This document shows positions 12,122-25,043 of a stretch of 64,000 nucleotides of DNA, in pieces. Below the pieces are notes generated by a model. The model was not told where the DNA came from, made no database searches, and was given only the letters and a program-made list of their open reading frames with translations. Source of the stretch: Rhododendron vialii (lineage: Eukaryota > Streptophyta > Magnoliopsida > Ericales > Ericaceae); NCBI RefSeq assembly GCF_030253575.1, contig NC_080559.1, positions 12,021,501 through 12,085,500 of the forward strand. The letters run 5' to 3'. Each line of letters opens with the position of its first letter. Position 1 is the first letter of the stretch. A program made the position numbers and the translations under genes.

Positions 12122-13513
12122 AACTAGCCGTTGAAAAAAAAAATGGGTCAAGGCAAAAGTTGTCCCAGATTTGGGAGAAAAAATGGGTAAAATCCAAAAT
12201 GGGGAAGGGTTTGGGTAAAGGATTGGAGAGGGATTTTTGTGGTTTTTATTTGGGTCTTAAAAATGGGTCAAGACTGAAGATGCTCTGATGTATAACTTTT
12301 GAAAAAAAGAAGAAGAAGACAGACAATTAAACAAACTGACTCGAATCAAACAAATATTTCTGATCCCATAGGATGAATCAAGCCCAAGCTATGTTACAAC
12401 ACAAACCCTAATCGTGTTAGGGTATTGTCTAATAATGCAAACGTGAATAGAATCAGTATTGAAAAAATGGAAACCCCAAACTAATAGAGCAACCATAAAA
12501 CACCATGTGAGAGGTACAGCAACTGTACCTAGCTTCAGAAGTGCCAGTGATTGGAGAATCTTGACCGTTGGTTCAACGAAGGAATGGGTGCTGATCGTTG
12601 AGATGCTTCGCTTCACTCCACTCGCCGTCGAGCATCAACAAAGAAGCTTTCTTGCCAGTTTCTTGATGCTTCATACTTTCATAGCCTAACCTGTTTTCGT
12701 GTGTGAGTGGGTTAAATTACACTCATTTTTCCTGAGATTTGTACTCATTACAGTGCGCCCCCCGATTAGTGTTTTTTGGTTCCTTCCACACCCCCCCAAA
12801 GGGTGTCTATATTATACACTAGTGGTATTGAATTATGGCTGTTTGGGAGACATTTCATTTGGAGTATTCAAAATTCTTGTGCACGGTCCTCAATAATTTT
12901 TCTCTATCCTCAAAACCCAAACCGAACAGGGTCGAGAATGCATTCCCAAAACTAGACAATAGGGGCACATATTGACAATCAACCATTGAGGGATTTTTGT
13001 ACTCTCATGTTGCATTGTGTTTTTCCCCCTACTAATGAAAAGACCATACTACACCTGATGATGGTTTTCATAACTTTTAAAAATTGTATATGTTTTATTC
13101 GAAATAATGTAAAGAATTTTTTTCTACCCTTCATGATTTTAGTTTTTTTATGTCACATCACTAAACAATATAACTTGTAATTTTTAAGGTAATATTTAAG
13201 ACTTCTTAGATGAAAAAAATGGAGACTTTCAAATATGGACAATTTTTGAAGTGGAATGACCAAACGGTTTTTTAATTCTAATTGATAATATCTAAAAATA
13301 ATTATGAATCTAAAAGGCTTTCTCGTACACATGACATAATACCATAATAAAAACAAAGGCAACATGGTAAAATTTCAGTTCATCATATATTTTGATGATT
13401 ATACTCCCAAAACACTACTCTATTGCAAAATAATTTGTAAAAAACTAGGTTCACAGAGGGGCCCAATTGTTATGGAGAAACTATACTACTATATGCTACC
13501 GACCTTAATTCTT

Positions 13514-13755
13514 AGGGCCCGTTCTGGAAAGGCTCCTTAAAAAATAAGTATTTATTTATAATTTTTAAACTTAAAAATAATAGATTTACTGAAATAAAAA
13601 AATATGCAATATGGATATTGTTTTATAGTTTTCATCGAGATCTATCAAACTTTACAAACAAAATTGAAAAAATATTTTCGTAAGCCCATTATTTCTAAGC
13701 TTAAAAATAGGTTCTTATTTGTTGATTACTTATTTGAGTTTCTGGAACAGGGCCT
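13514..13755. mobile_element. hAT-like MITE upstream of the MAM33-family gene
   Basis: Left AGGGCCCGTTCTGGAAA and right inverse TTCTGGAACAGGGCCTT form imperfect inverted ends around an AT-rich 240-bp body. The interior contains the inverse pair AAACTTAAAAATAA / TTCTAAGCTTAAAAATA. No target duplication was recognised. Confidence 0.5.
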
Positions 13756-14058
13756 TGGTCACAAAAGTTTTTAAAATGTTGTTTCTCTCATTCTTAATTT
13801 TCGTACTAACAAATTTTAATTATTTTGAATATTTTTTGAAGTATTTTCACGTTCGGACTCCCGACCGACCGCCTTTTATTTATTTATTTATGTGACTCAG
13901 CAGACCACAAACGTATTCTTCTAGAGGGCGGGTTTACAACACTCAGAGAGAGTTACCGGACCTGAGAAACACCACCGCCGCCGCCTCTCGGCGACCCGCA
14001 AACCTTTTCTACAACTGCGGCGAAAAGGGCTTCTTAACTCGAGAAAACCAAGCGAAAA

Positions 14059-17000
14059 ATGTGGAGACAAGCCTTGGGGGGCGCTATGCAACCGTGGCGC
14101 ATGGTAGTATCCCGTCGTTCTTCTTCCTCGAGCAGCGTGTCCTCCGCCGTCAACTCTATCTTGCTCCGCTCCCTCAAAGAACACTACCTCGAAATCTCCA
14201 AAATGACTCCTCCCCCCGTATTATAATCTCCCTCCTATACTCGTATATATATTTACATCCATATATACTTCATGTTTATCTTGGCATGCTGCTTGATTTA
14301 TCAAGTGATTTTATAGTTTACCAAATGACTCGATGCTTCGCTTCGTCTGTGTGTGTGTAACAGTTCAGGGGTGTATATTTGTTTAGGGTTTAGTCTCTTA
14401 ATTGATGCTTTTACTGGGTAACTTTTGAATTTTCTCGGTTCGTGGCGATGCTCGCACTGTAGCCTAGATGCATCATTTGGGTTTTTAAGTATGTTTGTCT
14501 ACTTATCAAAAAAAAAAAAAAAAAAAGTATGTCTGGTTCTTTAAAGTTTTTAGAGAAGTTTAATGCTTTTATGTATCTTTAGGGTTTATGGGTTTATATT
14601 TATTTAGGTTTTAGTGTCTAGATTGATACTTCTGCCGGGTAACTTCTGAAGTCTTCGGTTCGTGGGGATGCTTGCAACGTTGCCTAGATGTATTTTATCT
14701 TTACAACCCCTTTTGGATTGAGGGATTTGATAAGGAAAAAACAATAGGAAAGGATTAGAGTTTCTTGTCGAATCACTCATTTGGATTGAGTAATTTGGTT
14801 TGAATGGAGAGAGAAGTACAAAAATGATGTTTTTTGATTGGCTCATTCCCCTTTCTCACCAAAAAGGGCTCCCCTTTCTTATCACACCCTTTCTCATGAT
14901 CCAAATGGGCTGTTGGGGTTTTAGCGGGTTTGTCTAGTTCTTTAAGATTTTAGAGGAGTTTAATGCTTTTATGTGTCTAGAATCTAGATACGTTTCATGT
15001 TAATGATGTTTTGGTCATTGAATTATTAAGTGTGTCGGTTCTAGGGTTTTAGTGGGTTTTAACTATTGAAGTATTCTTTGTATAAATGTAGATACAACCT
15101 ATATTTTGGTTTTCGATGATTTTATCTAAATTTAGTTACAATTTTGTGATTCATAGAAAGTGAACCCTCCCTCGCCCTTCGAAATCGTGAAAGGAGCACT
15201 TGATAGCAGAGGTCCTATTCTGAAACGGGCCTACGGCGACGAGGAGATAAGTCTTCAAGTAATGCGGTTGGCTAACATTATTCGTGGTGGTGGAGATGAG
15301 GATGGTGAGGATGGGATTAACCAGTTGTTCCTTCATGTGGGTATCTCGAAGCCTGGACAAAAGGACTCTTTGCATTTTCTGTGTGGGTTGTACCCTGATG
15401 CATTGGGGATTCACTCTGTTTCATTGAGGCCAAAGGTCGACGCTTCTGGTTTTCTTGTAGCTCCCATCAAATACAATGGCCCTGCTTTCCAGTAAGTCGT
15501 GTCCTGCCGTTTTGTGAGGCTTTTATTTCCTTCGTTGTTTGATTAACTAATGAGTACCAATTGATAGTTTTTAATTCTTAAATATGACAGAAATTGTTCA
15601 TATAATAGATGCATAGGATAACATGAGTGTATGCAGAATTGTTTTTGCAATCCAACTTTAAACAATGTCTGTCATGGAAAACTACAACGAAACTAAGATA
15701 AATTCTATGGGGGTTGAGTTGGTCAAAATATACAACTGAAAATAAAGCATCATAAATTAACTAGTATTAAGAGGATCATTCTATGGATAAGTAACAAGGA
15801 TGCAGAAGCTCTTCAATAGCTTAGACAATAATGAAAGGAGTCAAACAAACAGCAAAAAAAGAAAGAAAAAGGAATAGAAATTTTCTGTAAATTTTGAAAA
15901 GTACTACAAAGATTATCGTGAGACCTCCCTGACTTTCTAATGATGCATGAAGACCACTTAACCCAATTTTCTAACTCAATGCAACAAATTTTGTTGTATA
16001 GATTTCTTTAGAAGCAGTACCGTGAGCCATTGTTATGGACATCGATGCTACTGTATTTAAGTACTAAGTTGTGTGTGTGATTTGCAAAGATCCTCCAGGA
16101 GTAGATACTAAGTTGGTCTCTCTTTTACCCCCTCTGAAACTTTGGCTGTGCTTTATGATGCCTGCATGAGTGAAATCAATAGTTGGGACGACGGGAACAG
16201 TGTGATTATGTTGGTTTCATGCAATAGCATATGTCCCCTTTGAAGGATTTGAGGTATTAATTTCTTGTGCAAATTTGGGTATATTGGCAATTTCATTGCT
16301 CCTTGATTGTTCAAGTTTCTTCAACTTGACTTCTTATTCCTGAGGTCTTCATATAACTTGGAGTTGCTTCCAATCATTTAACATGAAGTTTTGTATCTCG
16401 AACATAGTTGCAGGCACCTCCAATTAGGGTGGCAAATCGCGCTATGCCGCTACCATTGAGAAAGGAATCTACTCCCAACTAGGATAAAACCTTTTCGGCA
16501 TATAAACCCCAAAGAAACAAAAGTACATGATACAGGCAGTAGAAAAATATGAAGTGATACTAGATAATTAATTCAGATTTGCTCAAGTACTTGCATTTGG
16601 TAAATCAATATTTGCAGTTGACATGAACTATGAATTACAGATTATAATTTTGTTGTATTACATATTTAGTTGTATGGGTTAATCCTAACACTCCCTTGAC
16701 GCTCCTAAACGAGGAGCTTCTATGATCCTCTGCTCCCCAACCTTTGCCCTTGATCCCACTCCTGCCCCAGCTTCGTGCAACTAAGTCTTGATACTCCCTC
16801 CGTTCCTAAATGAGAGTCCGCTTTCACTTTTTTCTATTATTTTTATCTTGTTTATATCTTTCAATTTGCAATATTTTTTTATGATTTTAAATTTTTTTTC
16901 TAATAAAACTAATTGAGATCTATCAAACAAGATCCATATTGGATATTTTTAGCATTATAGATTGAAAGATATAAACAATTTTTTGAAATGTCCGAAATAG

Positions 17001-20000
17001 TAACATGGACTCTCATTTAGGAACAAAGGAAGTATTAAGGTGGGAATGCAGTATTGTTTGGTGCTGGCTGTTTGCTACAAATTTATAGATATTGCTTGTG
17101 CGCAAATTGCTTGTGCGTTTGCGCAAGGCAGGTAGTGAGTGGCATTATCATCCCTATACCATGTAACGAGAACTATTAATCTTGTTTAGGCAGCAAAAGG
17201 GCTGATAATCGTCACCGAATTTCATTATCTATTATTTGTTCCGGGTTCAGAGTTGAAGAATTGATTCAATTAAGTCATTGTTTTTGGAGAAGGATGCTTG
17301 TCTAAGGGGTTTTGCCTCAGTAAGATCAAAGTTGCCGGAAGTTGTGTTGATATCCTTAGTTTCACTTTGGCAAGGATGTACCTGTTACTCAAGGAGGGAT
17401 GATTAGCAGGGTGTAACGAAAAGAAGTCATGTGATAAATAAAATACAAAAATTGTAGCAATAATAGTTGTAAATTGTTCCTTTTGACTTTTGGTGTTGTT
17501 ATATTGATGGTTTTGTACATAGGTATAGAGAAGGGTTAAACTGAGGGACGATGATAACTATGGATGGATGTTTTCTCCTTTTGAAGGTTGTAGTTCCAAA
17601 GGAATGCAATTGAAGAAGATGGATGGATGTGATAGACTCAAGTATCTTTTAGCAAGACTTGCTAAGTTGAGTTTGATGGGCAAAAGTGGTTTGTGTAATC
17701 AATTGTCATAGGGCCAATTAAAGAACTAAATTATCTTGGGCCACATTTTCTTAGCCTTATAAGAAGTAGAAAATATTAAGTATATATTTTTGGGATGGAC
17801 AAGGGTTGAGGCTAAGTTCTCCATAGACTTGAGCATAGGAAGAGAAATGAAGGAAACAAAAGTACTCATGGTCCTCATGGATATGAAGGTAATCTATATT
17901 TGGTTATTCATTTTGGCTTGGGGTTGCATCTCTACGTGGGGGCTAAAATTCTTGCACTTAGATTGCATAAAGTTGTTTGGCCCGGTGGTCTTAGACTATC
18001 AACGTGCTTTGGTTGGGATATGAAAAGAGCTTTCTTATTGTTATCGAGTGTGGTGACTTCGGGTTGCTGAGGTGGAGTTCTTGCAGTGATTCGTGAGCTG
18101 GATTTGGGAAAGCATGCCCTTTTTGGAATAAACAAAAGGTCAAAGCAAAAGAGTCAAGGACCATGTTTTTTTTTGATAAGCACACTTCCATTGAAAAGCC
18201 CAAACAAGGATACAAACTACACAGGGACATACCCCTGGCTAAACACAACCAAGCTTCAAAAATAGCTCCAACAACAATCAAACCCTCTCAACCACTATAC
18301 AATTGAAACAAACAAAACAACAGAGAATACAAACTATACAATCTAGAAAGCCATCACCTATTTAGCAAAACTGTGGCAGGAAGGTCCCATTGAAGGCATA
18401 AAGCCTTGTTCTGGACAGATGGAACCACCTGAGATATAGAGCACAAGTAATCTCTAATGGTACCAACAATATTTCTAACCACCAACTGTTTGGGCTTTGC
18501 TTTATGCTGAAAGATCCACCGATTTCTTTCAAGCCAGAGAAAGTATATTGTAGCAGTGACAGTGAGAGAGCATCGCAAAATCAAACTTCTGAGATTATTC
18601 CCCTTAACCTGCTGCAAAAACCACTCCACCACTTCTTGGAGCCTCCACGGTCCATTAAGCACCCCATTTTTGCTTCTAACCGCTTGCCACACATCAAGGA
18701 CCATGTTATCTTGCCTGGAAAGGATGGGTTTTGGGAAGAACTGCTAGTTGTGAATCTTTTTTCGCTTTCTTTCTATTTCAGTTTTGTTCATGAAAACTTT
18801 GAGCGAATGATGCAATGAAAATAAGGTTGCTTTTGGGTTTTTAGGGTGAAAGATCGAGCGTGCTTCCAAGTTAAATTGCACGTCTTTTGTTTTCTGATGA
18901 CACCTTAAACTTATGTGGAGTGATTAAGAATTCCCCTGCATTCTTTCTATGCTGTGAAGCCTTCTCAGCTCTTGAATCCAATGCGGCAAGAGTGAGATTA
19001 CTTAAAGGGAAATTCAGGATATTTAGCTTCTAGCTTCTTGATTGGACTTCATAGCTTGGGCACTTCAATCTTGGTTCTAGGCTATCATTTGGGATCTTCT
19101 GTTAAAGCCGCGACTAGTAAGGATGAATTAGCGACCCAGTGGAGAGATGATTGGGCATGGAAACTGATAAAAAGTGGGAAATCTTCCTTTAATTTGTACT
19201 TTAGTTTGTTTATATGCATATAGATTATGCCCCTCCTTATATTCTAACCTCGGCAGTGAAGAGCAAGCAGAAAGATTGGGTGTTGAAAGGATCAAAGTGG
19301 GAAAACTTGCTCTTATTAACCTTCAGATAGTTTTCTATCCGCATATTTTATGCCCCTCCTTATAGTTCCAACCTCGTTGGTGAAGAGGTCGGAGAAACTT
19401 GAAAGGAAATTTTGGTATTGAGGTCTTAGGAATGAGTTTAGGTCTGGTTTGATGGGTGGACAACGGAGACAATTTGCACCCTTTAGTTAGTCGTCGTGTA
19501 AATGGCTGTAGAGCTATACTACTACAGTTGCCTTTGGCAGAGGTTACTTCATTGCAGTATGGTACATGTGAATAATGTAGAACTTCATTACTTCATTGCC
19601 TTGCATTTTTCGCTAATTTCCATGATCAGGTTCTTATTATCTTTTGTCTATCCACATTCTTGAGTGTCAAATTTCCCCTGTGGACGACTTTATTGCTGTA
19701 CTGTGTCCATAGAGAAGTGAGACTGAATGACAAATGTACGAGGAAACATAGGCATTGGGAATACAGAATCAAATCATCTGAGCACTTGCACTTTCCAGCT
19801 TTAAATTTGTATTTCTGGTGTTTTTTTGTTAATATATACATACATTAATTGTCCAAATGAAGTAACACAATTGTTCATTCATATACAGAGATCTTGATGA
19901 AAAGATGAGAGATGCTCTGCATAGTTACATCGAAGAGCGAGGCATAAGCGAGAGTCTTTTCCCCTTTCTTCAAGCTTGGCTCTATGTGAAGGATCACCGA

Positions 20001-20069
20001 AATCTTTTGCGTTGGTTCAAAACAGTTGGCAATTTAATTAATGAGCGCAAGCAAGTTTCAGATGCTTAA
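14059..20069 (+). CDS. MAM33/p32-family mitochondrial matrix protein
   Basis: Three exons, 14059-14217, 15157-15491 and 19889-20069, join in frame to 675 nt (224 aa). Donors are GTATTA and GTAAGT; acceptors are TTCATAG and ATATACAG. The N-terminus MWRQALGGAMQPWRMVVSRR is Arg-rich without acids, as in a mitochondrial presequence. Exon 2 has PPSPFEIVKGALDSRGP and the acidic/Gly stretch GGGDEDGEDG. Exon 3 has DLDEKMRDALHSYIEERGIS and then ESLFPFLQAWLYVKDHRNLL, the conserved C-terminal helices of the mitochondrial glycoprotein family (yeast Mam33, human p32/C1QBP, plant At2g39795-like). Members form doughnut-shaped acidic trimers in the matrix. Length and exon pattern look intact. Intron 2 is 4.4 kb and full of transposons, and exon 3 has a decayed duplicate downstream. 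Confidence 0.9.
14380..15010 (+). repeat. Tandem duplication inside MAM33 intron 1, split by a MITE
   Basis: The segment around 14380-14580 (GGGTTTAGTCTCTTAATTGA, GGTTCGTGGCGATGCT, GAAGTTTAATGCTTTTATGT) recurs diverged at 14580-15000. An hAT-like MITE (about 14704-14920, CCCCTTTTGGATTGAGG versus the inverse ATCCAAATGGGC) interrupts the second copy. Confidence 0.6.
16794..17032. mobile_element. Stowaway MITE in MAM33 intron 2
   Basis: A 239-bp element. The left end CTCCCTCCGTTCCTAAATGA and the right end GGAACAAAGGAAG form inverted termini, with GAGAGTCC/GGACTCTC just inside. TA flanks both sides (16792-16793, 17033-17034). Confidence 0.85.
18168..18693 (-). pseudogene. 5'-truncated LINE retrotransposon fragment
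   Basis: Inserted in MAM33 intron 2 in antisense orientation. The minus strand codes an open C-terminal fragment (stop at 18354) containing YFLWLERNRWIFQHKAKP, the sequence typical of the region after the zf-RVT finger in plant LINE polyproteins. The A-rich tail lies at 18168-18172 on this strand. A 14-bp direct repeat, TCAAGGACCATGTT, flanks it (18154-18167 and 18694-18707). A poly-A end, 5' truncation and a variable-length target duplication are the marks of target-primed reverse transcription. Confidence 0.85.
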
Positions 20070-20520
20070 TGTTTTTTTAAGGTAATTCTTTGAAACGATT
20101 ATTCATTACTAATACTGGGATAATGTTGCTCCCAGAAAAGTCTTGTATCTGCTTCTTAGACGTTCGTAGTGGTTTTGCTCTGATTATTTGGACTTTGCAA
20201 GGTTATGCTATTTTCCCTTCTTTATATGAGTTCTTTCTTACACATGTTCAGTTTTTCTAGTTTGAGTTTCTATTTTCAAATTTTGGTGTGATACCCCAAA
20301 ACCTCCCTCAAAACCCTAACCAAACACACAGATGTTTTGAACTTTTGAAAACTTTTTTCGCGCAAGAGTGGGAATATGTGAGGATACCACGTGTTCAACA
20401 AGCTTTCATTTTTTTGTGTCAAAGAATCTTCTGAAATTCGAAAAACATCTTTCTTATGTCTATGAAAAAGGGATGCTTTAATTTCTGGAATCTGGATATA
20501 TATACACCATCATCTGAAAA
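19170..20520 (+). repeat. Local tandem duplication, copy 1 (carries MAM33 exon 3)
   Basis: This unit of about 1.35 kb includes a segment with GCCCCTCCTTATA and CAACCTCG (19170-19600), followed by the last MAM33 exon and its downstream DNA. The same two parts recur in order at 20524-20945 and 22968-23935, there separated by about 2.0 kb of extra DNA. Confidence 0.75.
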
Positions 20521-21176
20521 GGACAAAAAGTGGGAAAACTTGTTATTAGAAATTTAGATATTTTCATATGCACATATATTGTGCCCCTCCTTATAATTCT
20601 TATCTCGGCGGTGAAGAGCAAGCGGAAAGAAGATTGGGCGTTAAAAAGGGTAAAAGTGGGAAAACTTGTTCTTATTGGCCTTTTAGAAAGTTTTCTATCC
20701 ACATATTTTATGCCCCTCCTTGTAGTTCCAACCTTGGTGGTGAAGAGGTCAGAGAAAGTTGAAAGGAAATTTTGGTATTGAGGTCCCAGGGATGAGTTTA
20801 GGTCTCATTTGAAGGGTGGCATATGGAGGCACTTTGCATCCTTTAGTTATTCGTCGTGTAAAATGTAAATGACTATAGGGATATATCACAGTTGCCTTTG
20901 GCGGAGGTTACTTAATTGCAAGTATAGTACATATGGATAATGTGGACCTCTAATGGCATCACGGGTTCATATGGGTTTGGATGGTGGAGAAGGACAAGGA
21001 AGAAATGGTCAGGCTTTCTTTCTCCTATTGAATTTGTTATTAGTAATCGTAGAACGGTGAAATTTTGGCATGATGTGTAACGTAGGGATATCCCTTGTTG
21101 GTGACGTTGCTATATCTGTTCACTCATTTGATAAATGATATTTGCCTTGATGTCAATTGTTTCTGACTTAGGTCTG

Positions 21177-21531
21177 TTCTTCCTAAATTTTGTTTCGGTA
21201 TTAGTTTCGCGTTTTCTGGACTTTTTTTAGATTCGGATGAAACTTTGTGGATTGGCCATTGTCTCGACGAGAAGAGTCTAAAATGTAACAACTTACCTCC
21301 AAAAGCAAAAAAAAAGGTCACTAAAGACGAAAATATACCGACCAGCTGTCTTTTTGTCTTTAGTATCATCCTATATGAGCTTTTTTCATCGTCGGTCCAC
21401 ATTTTTATGTTTTTCTGATCCCTCTTGTTGAGACAAATGATTAATCCCTTGTATTGCGACCAAAAGCTAAACAATTAGATGGTAAAAGTAAATAATACCG
21501 AAAAAGTACCAGAGCAAAAATTTAGGAAGAA
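21177..21531. mobile_element. MITE family A, copy 1
   Basis: Inverted termini TTCTTCCTAAATTTT / AAAAATTTAGGAAGAA flank a body with CTCGACGAGAAGAGTCTAAA and CTTTAGTATCATCC. A related sequence occurs at about 48100-48405, so this is a dispersed family. No target duplication was recognised. Confidence 0.55.
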
Positions 21532-22482
21532 TATGCCCTTAATGATAAAGCAGTTGTGTAGGAGTCTGGTTTTGCCTTGGCTGTTCGAGATTGGGAGCTG
21601 GAGACTGTGATTGAGTGTATATAGCTTCTTGTGGAGAGCAGATGTAGGTTCAGGAGGGGATAAGGTGGTATGTAAGGATATTGGCAGGAAATTTTCTGTT
21701 CCACTAAATTTTTTGTTGGTTAAGGGGTAATTCTCCTTTTATATGTATCTGGAAGGTTTGAGTTCGCACAAAGATGTTTGTTTGTGTTTCGTGTCTATCG
21801 AAATGGCTGAAACGTTTCTGTGAGAAACCAAACACAAGTGAAATGTTGAATTCTGATGTTTCTACCAACCAATACCAAAATGCATCTAAACTTCTTGAGA
21901 TTCTACGAAGCATACTGAAACATTGAGTTGTTTCGACACATTAGGAATATCGAACAATGACATTTCCTACTGTTCCTCAAACGTATCCAAAATGTTTCCA
22001 AAATTCTTCATTGGCTTAGCTTAAAAGAAACAACATATCAAAACAAAATTTCCTTGGTGGCCAATGGTTCTAGATTTTTTTGTTGAATTTGAATAATTTG
22101 GAGAAGGGAGAAGGATGAAATGCGCCCTATTCGTTGTTGTTGTTGCATGTTAAATAGGCAAAAGAGGCAGTTGCTCATCTTCTTGTACATTTGATGTGGA
22201 CAAAGAATTGTGGAGCAGTTTACTTTAAATTGGGGCAATTAAGCTTTTGTTACCATTTCTATGAGACCTGGAATGGTAGCTGATCTCAAAAGGGTGAAGG
22301 AATTGTAGAAAAATATGCCGTTGTACAATTTTGAGGGATCAAAACTGGCACAATTTGGAAGGAAGAGAGATTGCGATAAAGAGACATCATACATATTTTT
22401 TTTGGCTTCAAGAGAAATTTTATGAATCTTCTTTAGCTTTCGTTTCTTTTACAGGAGAGTTGTTTTTGAACAGACGTGCTTG

Positions 22483-22607
<125 letters not shown>

Positions 22608-23260
22608 CCGGTGGAAGTTAACGCTCCTTCACCTGCGAATGGCACGGGAAGAAAACCACCTTTGGGTTGTTGGATTGTTGTTTCTTTCCAGGGAACAGAG
22701 GTTGCATCGTTTTATTGGGAGGGAGATTGTGTACCTACCAGGGATAACAAATGCACAAAGTTGAGAATGGATGTTTGCCTGAGGAGGGTATAGGGAAGGA
22801 GCTGAATTTGTGTTAACTTCTGAGGCTAATTAATGTTCTGAAGGACTTTTATGCAAGGCAAGGCGGCATTGAACTACCTCACCCATTGCAAATCGGTTCC
22901 AGATTATTGCGGATGACTTTGTTATGAACTATGGCAACAGTGCCCTAATATAGTTCAGACAAAGTCAGGGCATTGAACTATGCATGTTTCGCTAATTTTC
23001 ATGATTGGGTTCTTAATTATCTTTTGTCTATCCACATTCTTGAGTCTCAAATTTCCCGTGGACGACTTTATTGCTTTACTGTGTGCATTGTAAACTGAGA
23101 TTGAATGACAAGTGTACGAGGAAGCGTAGGCATTGGGAATACAGAATCGAAACATCTGATTCACTTGCACTTTCCAGCTCTAAATTTGTGCTTCTGTTTT
23201 TTCAATAAGATGTGCATTAATTGTCCAAATGAAGTAACACATATGTTCGTTCATATACAG

Positions 23261-23441
23261 AGATCTTGATTAAAAGATGAGAGATGATCTGGATAGTAAC
23301 ATCAAAGAACGAGGCATAAGCGGGAGTCTTTTTCCCTTATATCGAGCTTGGCTCTCTGTGAAGGATCACCCAAATCGTATGTGTTGGTTTAGGATCAGTT
23401 GGCAATTTCATTTTTGAGCGCAAGCAGGCTTCAGATGCTTA
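23261..23441 (+). pseudogene. Decayed duplicate of MAM33 exon 3
   Basis: It starts at the copied acceptor TTCATATACAG and follows exon 3 of the MAM33-family gene base for base for most of its length. The reading frame is broken almost at once: GATCTTGATTAAAAG gives D-L-D-stop where the parent has D-L-D-E-K. Conserved codons are also changed (Phe-Leu-Gln-Ala-Trp region altered; ATTTTTGAGCGC shifts the end). No upstream exon copies exist here, so it cannot make the protein on its own. Confidence 0.85.
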
Positions 23442-24127
23442 ATGTTTTTTAAGGTAATACTTTGAAACGATTATTTGTTACTAATAGTGGGATAATGTTG
23501 CTCCGAGTTTAGTCCTTTATCTGCTTCTACAACGTTCCCAGTGGTTTTGCTCTGATTATTTTGACTTTGCAAGGTTTTATGCTATTTTTCCTTCTTTATA
23601 TGAGTTTTATCTCAACACATGTTCAGCTTTTCTTCCTTTCTAGTTTGCGTTTTTGTATTTGAATTTTGGCGTGATATTCTTTTTGTTGCGCGTACTTTTG
23701 AATTCTCGTTGGACGTGCACTGCTGTAGTTTCTGTATGTCTTGGTAAAACAACGCAAGTCCCAGAAAATTTACAAGATGTTTTAGAGAGCTTTCGAAAAC
23801 TGTTTTCGCGCACAAGTGGGAATATGTGAGAACAACTGAAGTCTATGCTTTCATTCTTTTTGGGGAAACATGTTTTTAGTTTCTGGGTACGTATTACCAT
23901 CATCTGAAGATTTGTTAGCTGTCTCATCTTATCAGTGTGTGCCGACATGGGCTTGAGACTTATGTAAATTAACCGGCTGAGAAAACATTTTGTTTTCTTT
24001 TCATCTACTTGCTAGAAGGGCCGGCAACGAGTGGAGGAGACAAACAGTTGAGAAGGACACGACACGTAAAATTCATGACCAATTGCACCCCCATTGATGG
24101 AGCAGGTTAAAAGCATGTGCGCGCGAG

Positions 24128-24151
24128 GAGAGAGAGAGAGAGAGAGAGAGA
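24128..24151. repeat. (GA)n microsatellite
   Basis: About 12 GA units. Simple repeat. Confidence 0.9.
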
Positions 24152-24244
24152 AGTTTACCACCGAAATGGGACTCGTGGTGGAATCCATAGTGAGCTAAAA
24201 AAATGAGCTTCGTCTTGAACATTCCTGACCTGAAGATGGTCAGA

Positions 24245-24497
24245 GCCCGTTCCGCTGTCTCCAAAAACCTTCTTTTTCAAAAAGAATGTAATTTCAAACT
24301 TTAATATAATGTAAATAATAAATAATTTTTTTATTTTTTTTATACGGTTTAAAAGATCTCAATAAGATCTATTAAACAAGATTCATATTGGTAAGAAAAT
24401 TATGTGTTTAAAATTATTTGCGTAAATACATAATTTTTGAACTTCAAATTACTTTTTTTTTGAAAAAGAAGGTTAACAAAGAAATTGGAACGGCATC
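24245..24497. mobile_element. MITE with AACCTTCTTTTTCAAAAA inverted ends
   Basis: Left GCCCGTTCCGCTGTCTCC then AACCTTCTTTTTCAAAAA; right inverse TTTTTGAAAAAGAAGGTT then GGAACGGCATC. Both ends share about 45 bp with mismatches around an AT-rich centre. hAT-like by its CCGTTCC end, but unproven. Confidence 0.5.
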
Positions 24498-25043
24498 TAA
24501 GGCCCCCTTACAGTTCTTATTTTTAAGTATTTATTTTCGGCTTTACGAGACATGTCATTCTTTCATAATATATCAATTAAGTACTTAAGTACTTATTTTC
24601 CTTCGCGGATCGGGGCCTAAAATCCTAGAAGGATTTGCCTTTTCTACAAATGCAGGTAGTATTTAAATGATTTTTTATTTTTTAATGTGGTAATCTTTTT
24701 TCTAAAGTTAATTCTTAACCAGACTATTCAAGGCTTGCTGTGAAATGAAAATTGGTAAAGGATTTACCATTTTAAACCCTCCCTTTCCTTTCCCCTTTTC
24801 AAATTCATTCCATTAGATTTCAGGCACACGGTGCAGAATCAGAATATACCAAATAGATCAAAAATACCCACTTCAAGAAGCATTTCTCTTACCGAAGAGG
24901 AGAGAGAAATCCCTTTTATTTTAAAGCATACACCAATTTAGTACATATATCAATATGAACTACACCAAATATTTCAAAGAATAGTGATAACAAAAACATC
25001 CTGGAAAAAATATATTAGAACACACAGAAACAGGATGACCAAT

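Larger units (their letters stand above)
11003..12283. mobile_element. Harbinger-like MITE disrupted by nested insertions
   Basis: The left end reads GAGTATCTCCAGGCTTCACC. The right end on the opposite strand reads GAGCATCTTCAGTCTTGACC, then CCCATTTT on both sides. Between them lie an 8-bp-flanked hAT element and a (TA)n(TG)n tract, so the outer element is the older host. Class is inferred from the GAGCATCT-type terminus. Confidence 0.5.
10003..14058. other. Repeat-rich spacer between divergent genes
   Basis: This separates the start of the minus-strand 326-328 aa gene from the start of the plus-strand MAM33-family gene, so both promoters must lie here. Apart from the repeats listed separately I see no convincing protein. 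12380-12690 is more balanced in composition and might hold an untranslated first exon of the minus-strand gene, but nothing proves it. Confidence 0.4.
15492..19888 (+). other. Intron 2 of the MAM33-family gene (4.4 kb)
   Basis: The intron contains a Stowaway MITE and a LINE fragment, listed separately, and the first copy of a local tandem duplication that continues past the gene. I see no independent gene in it. Confidence 0.8.

Noticed and set aside
12400-12425. Telomere-like AAACCCTAA word
   Set aside because: A single copy only, no tandem array.
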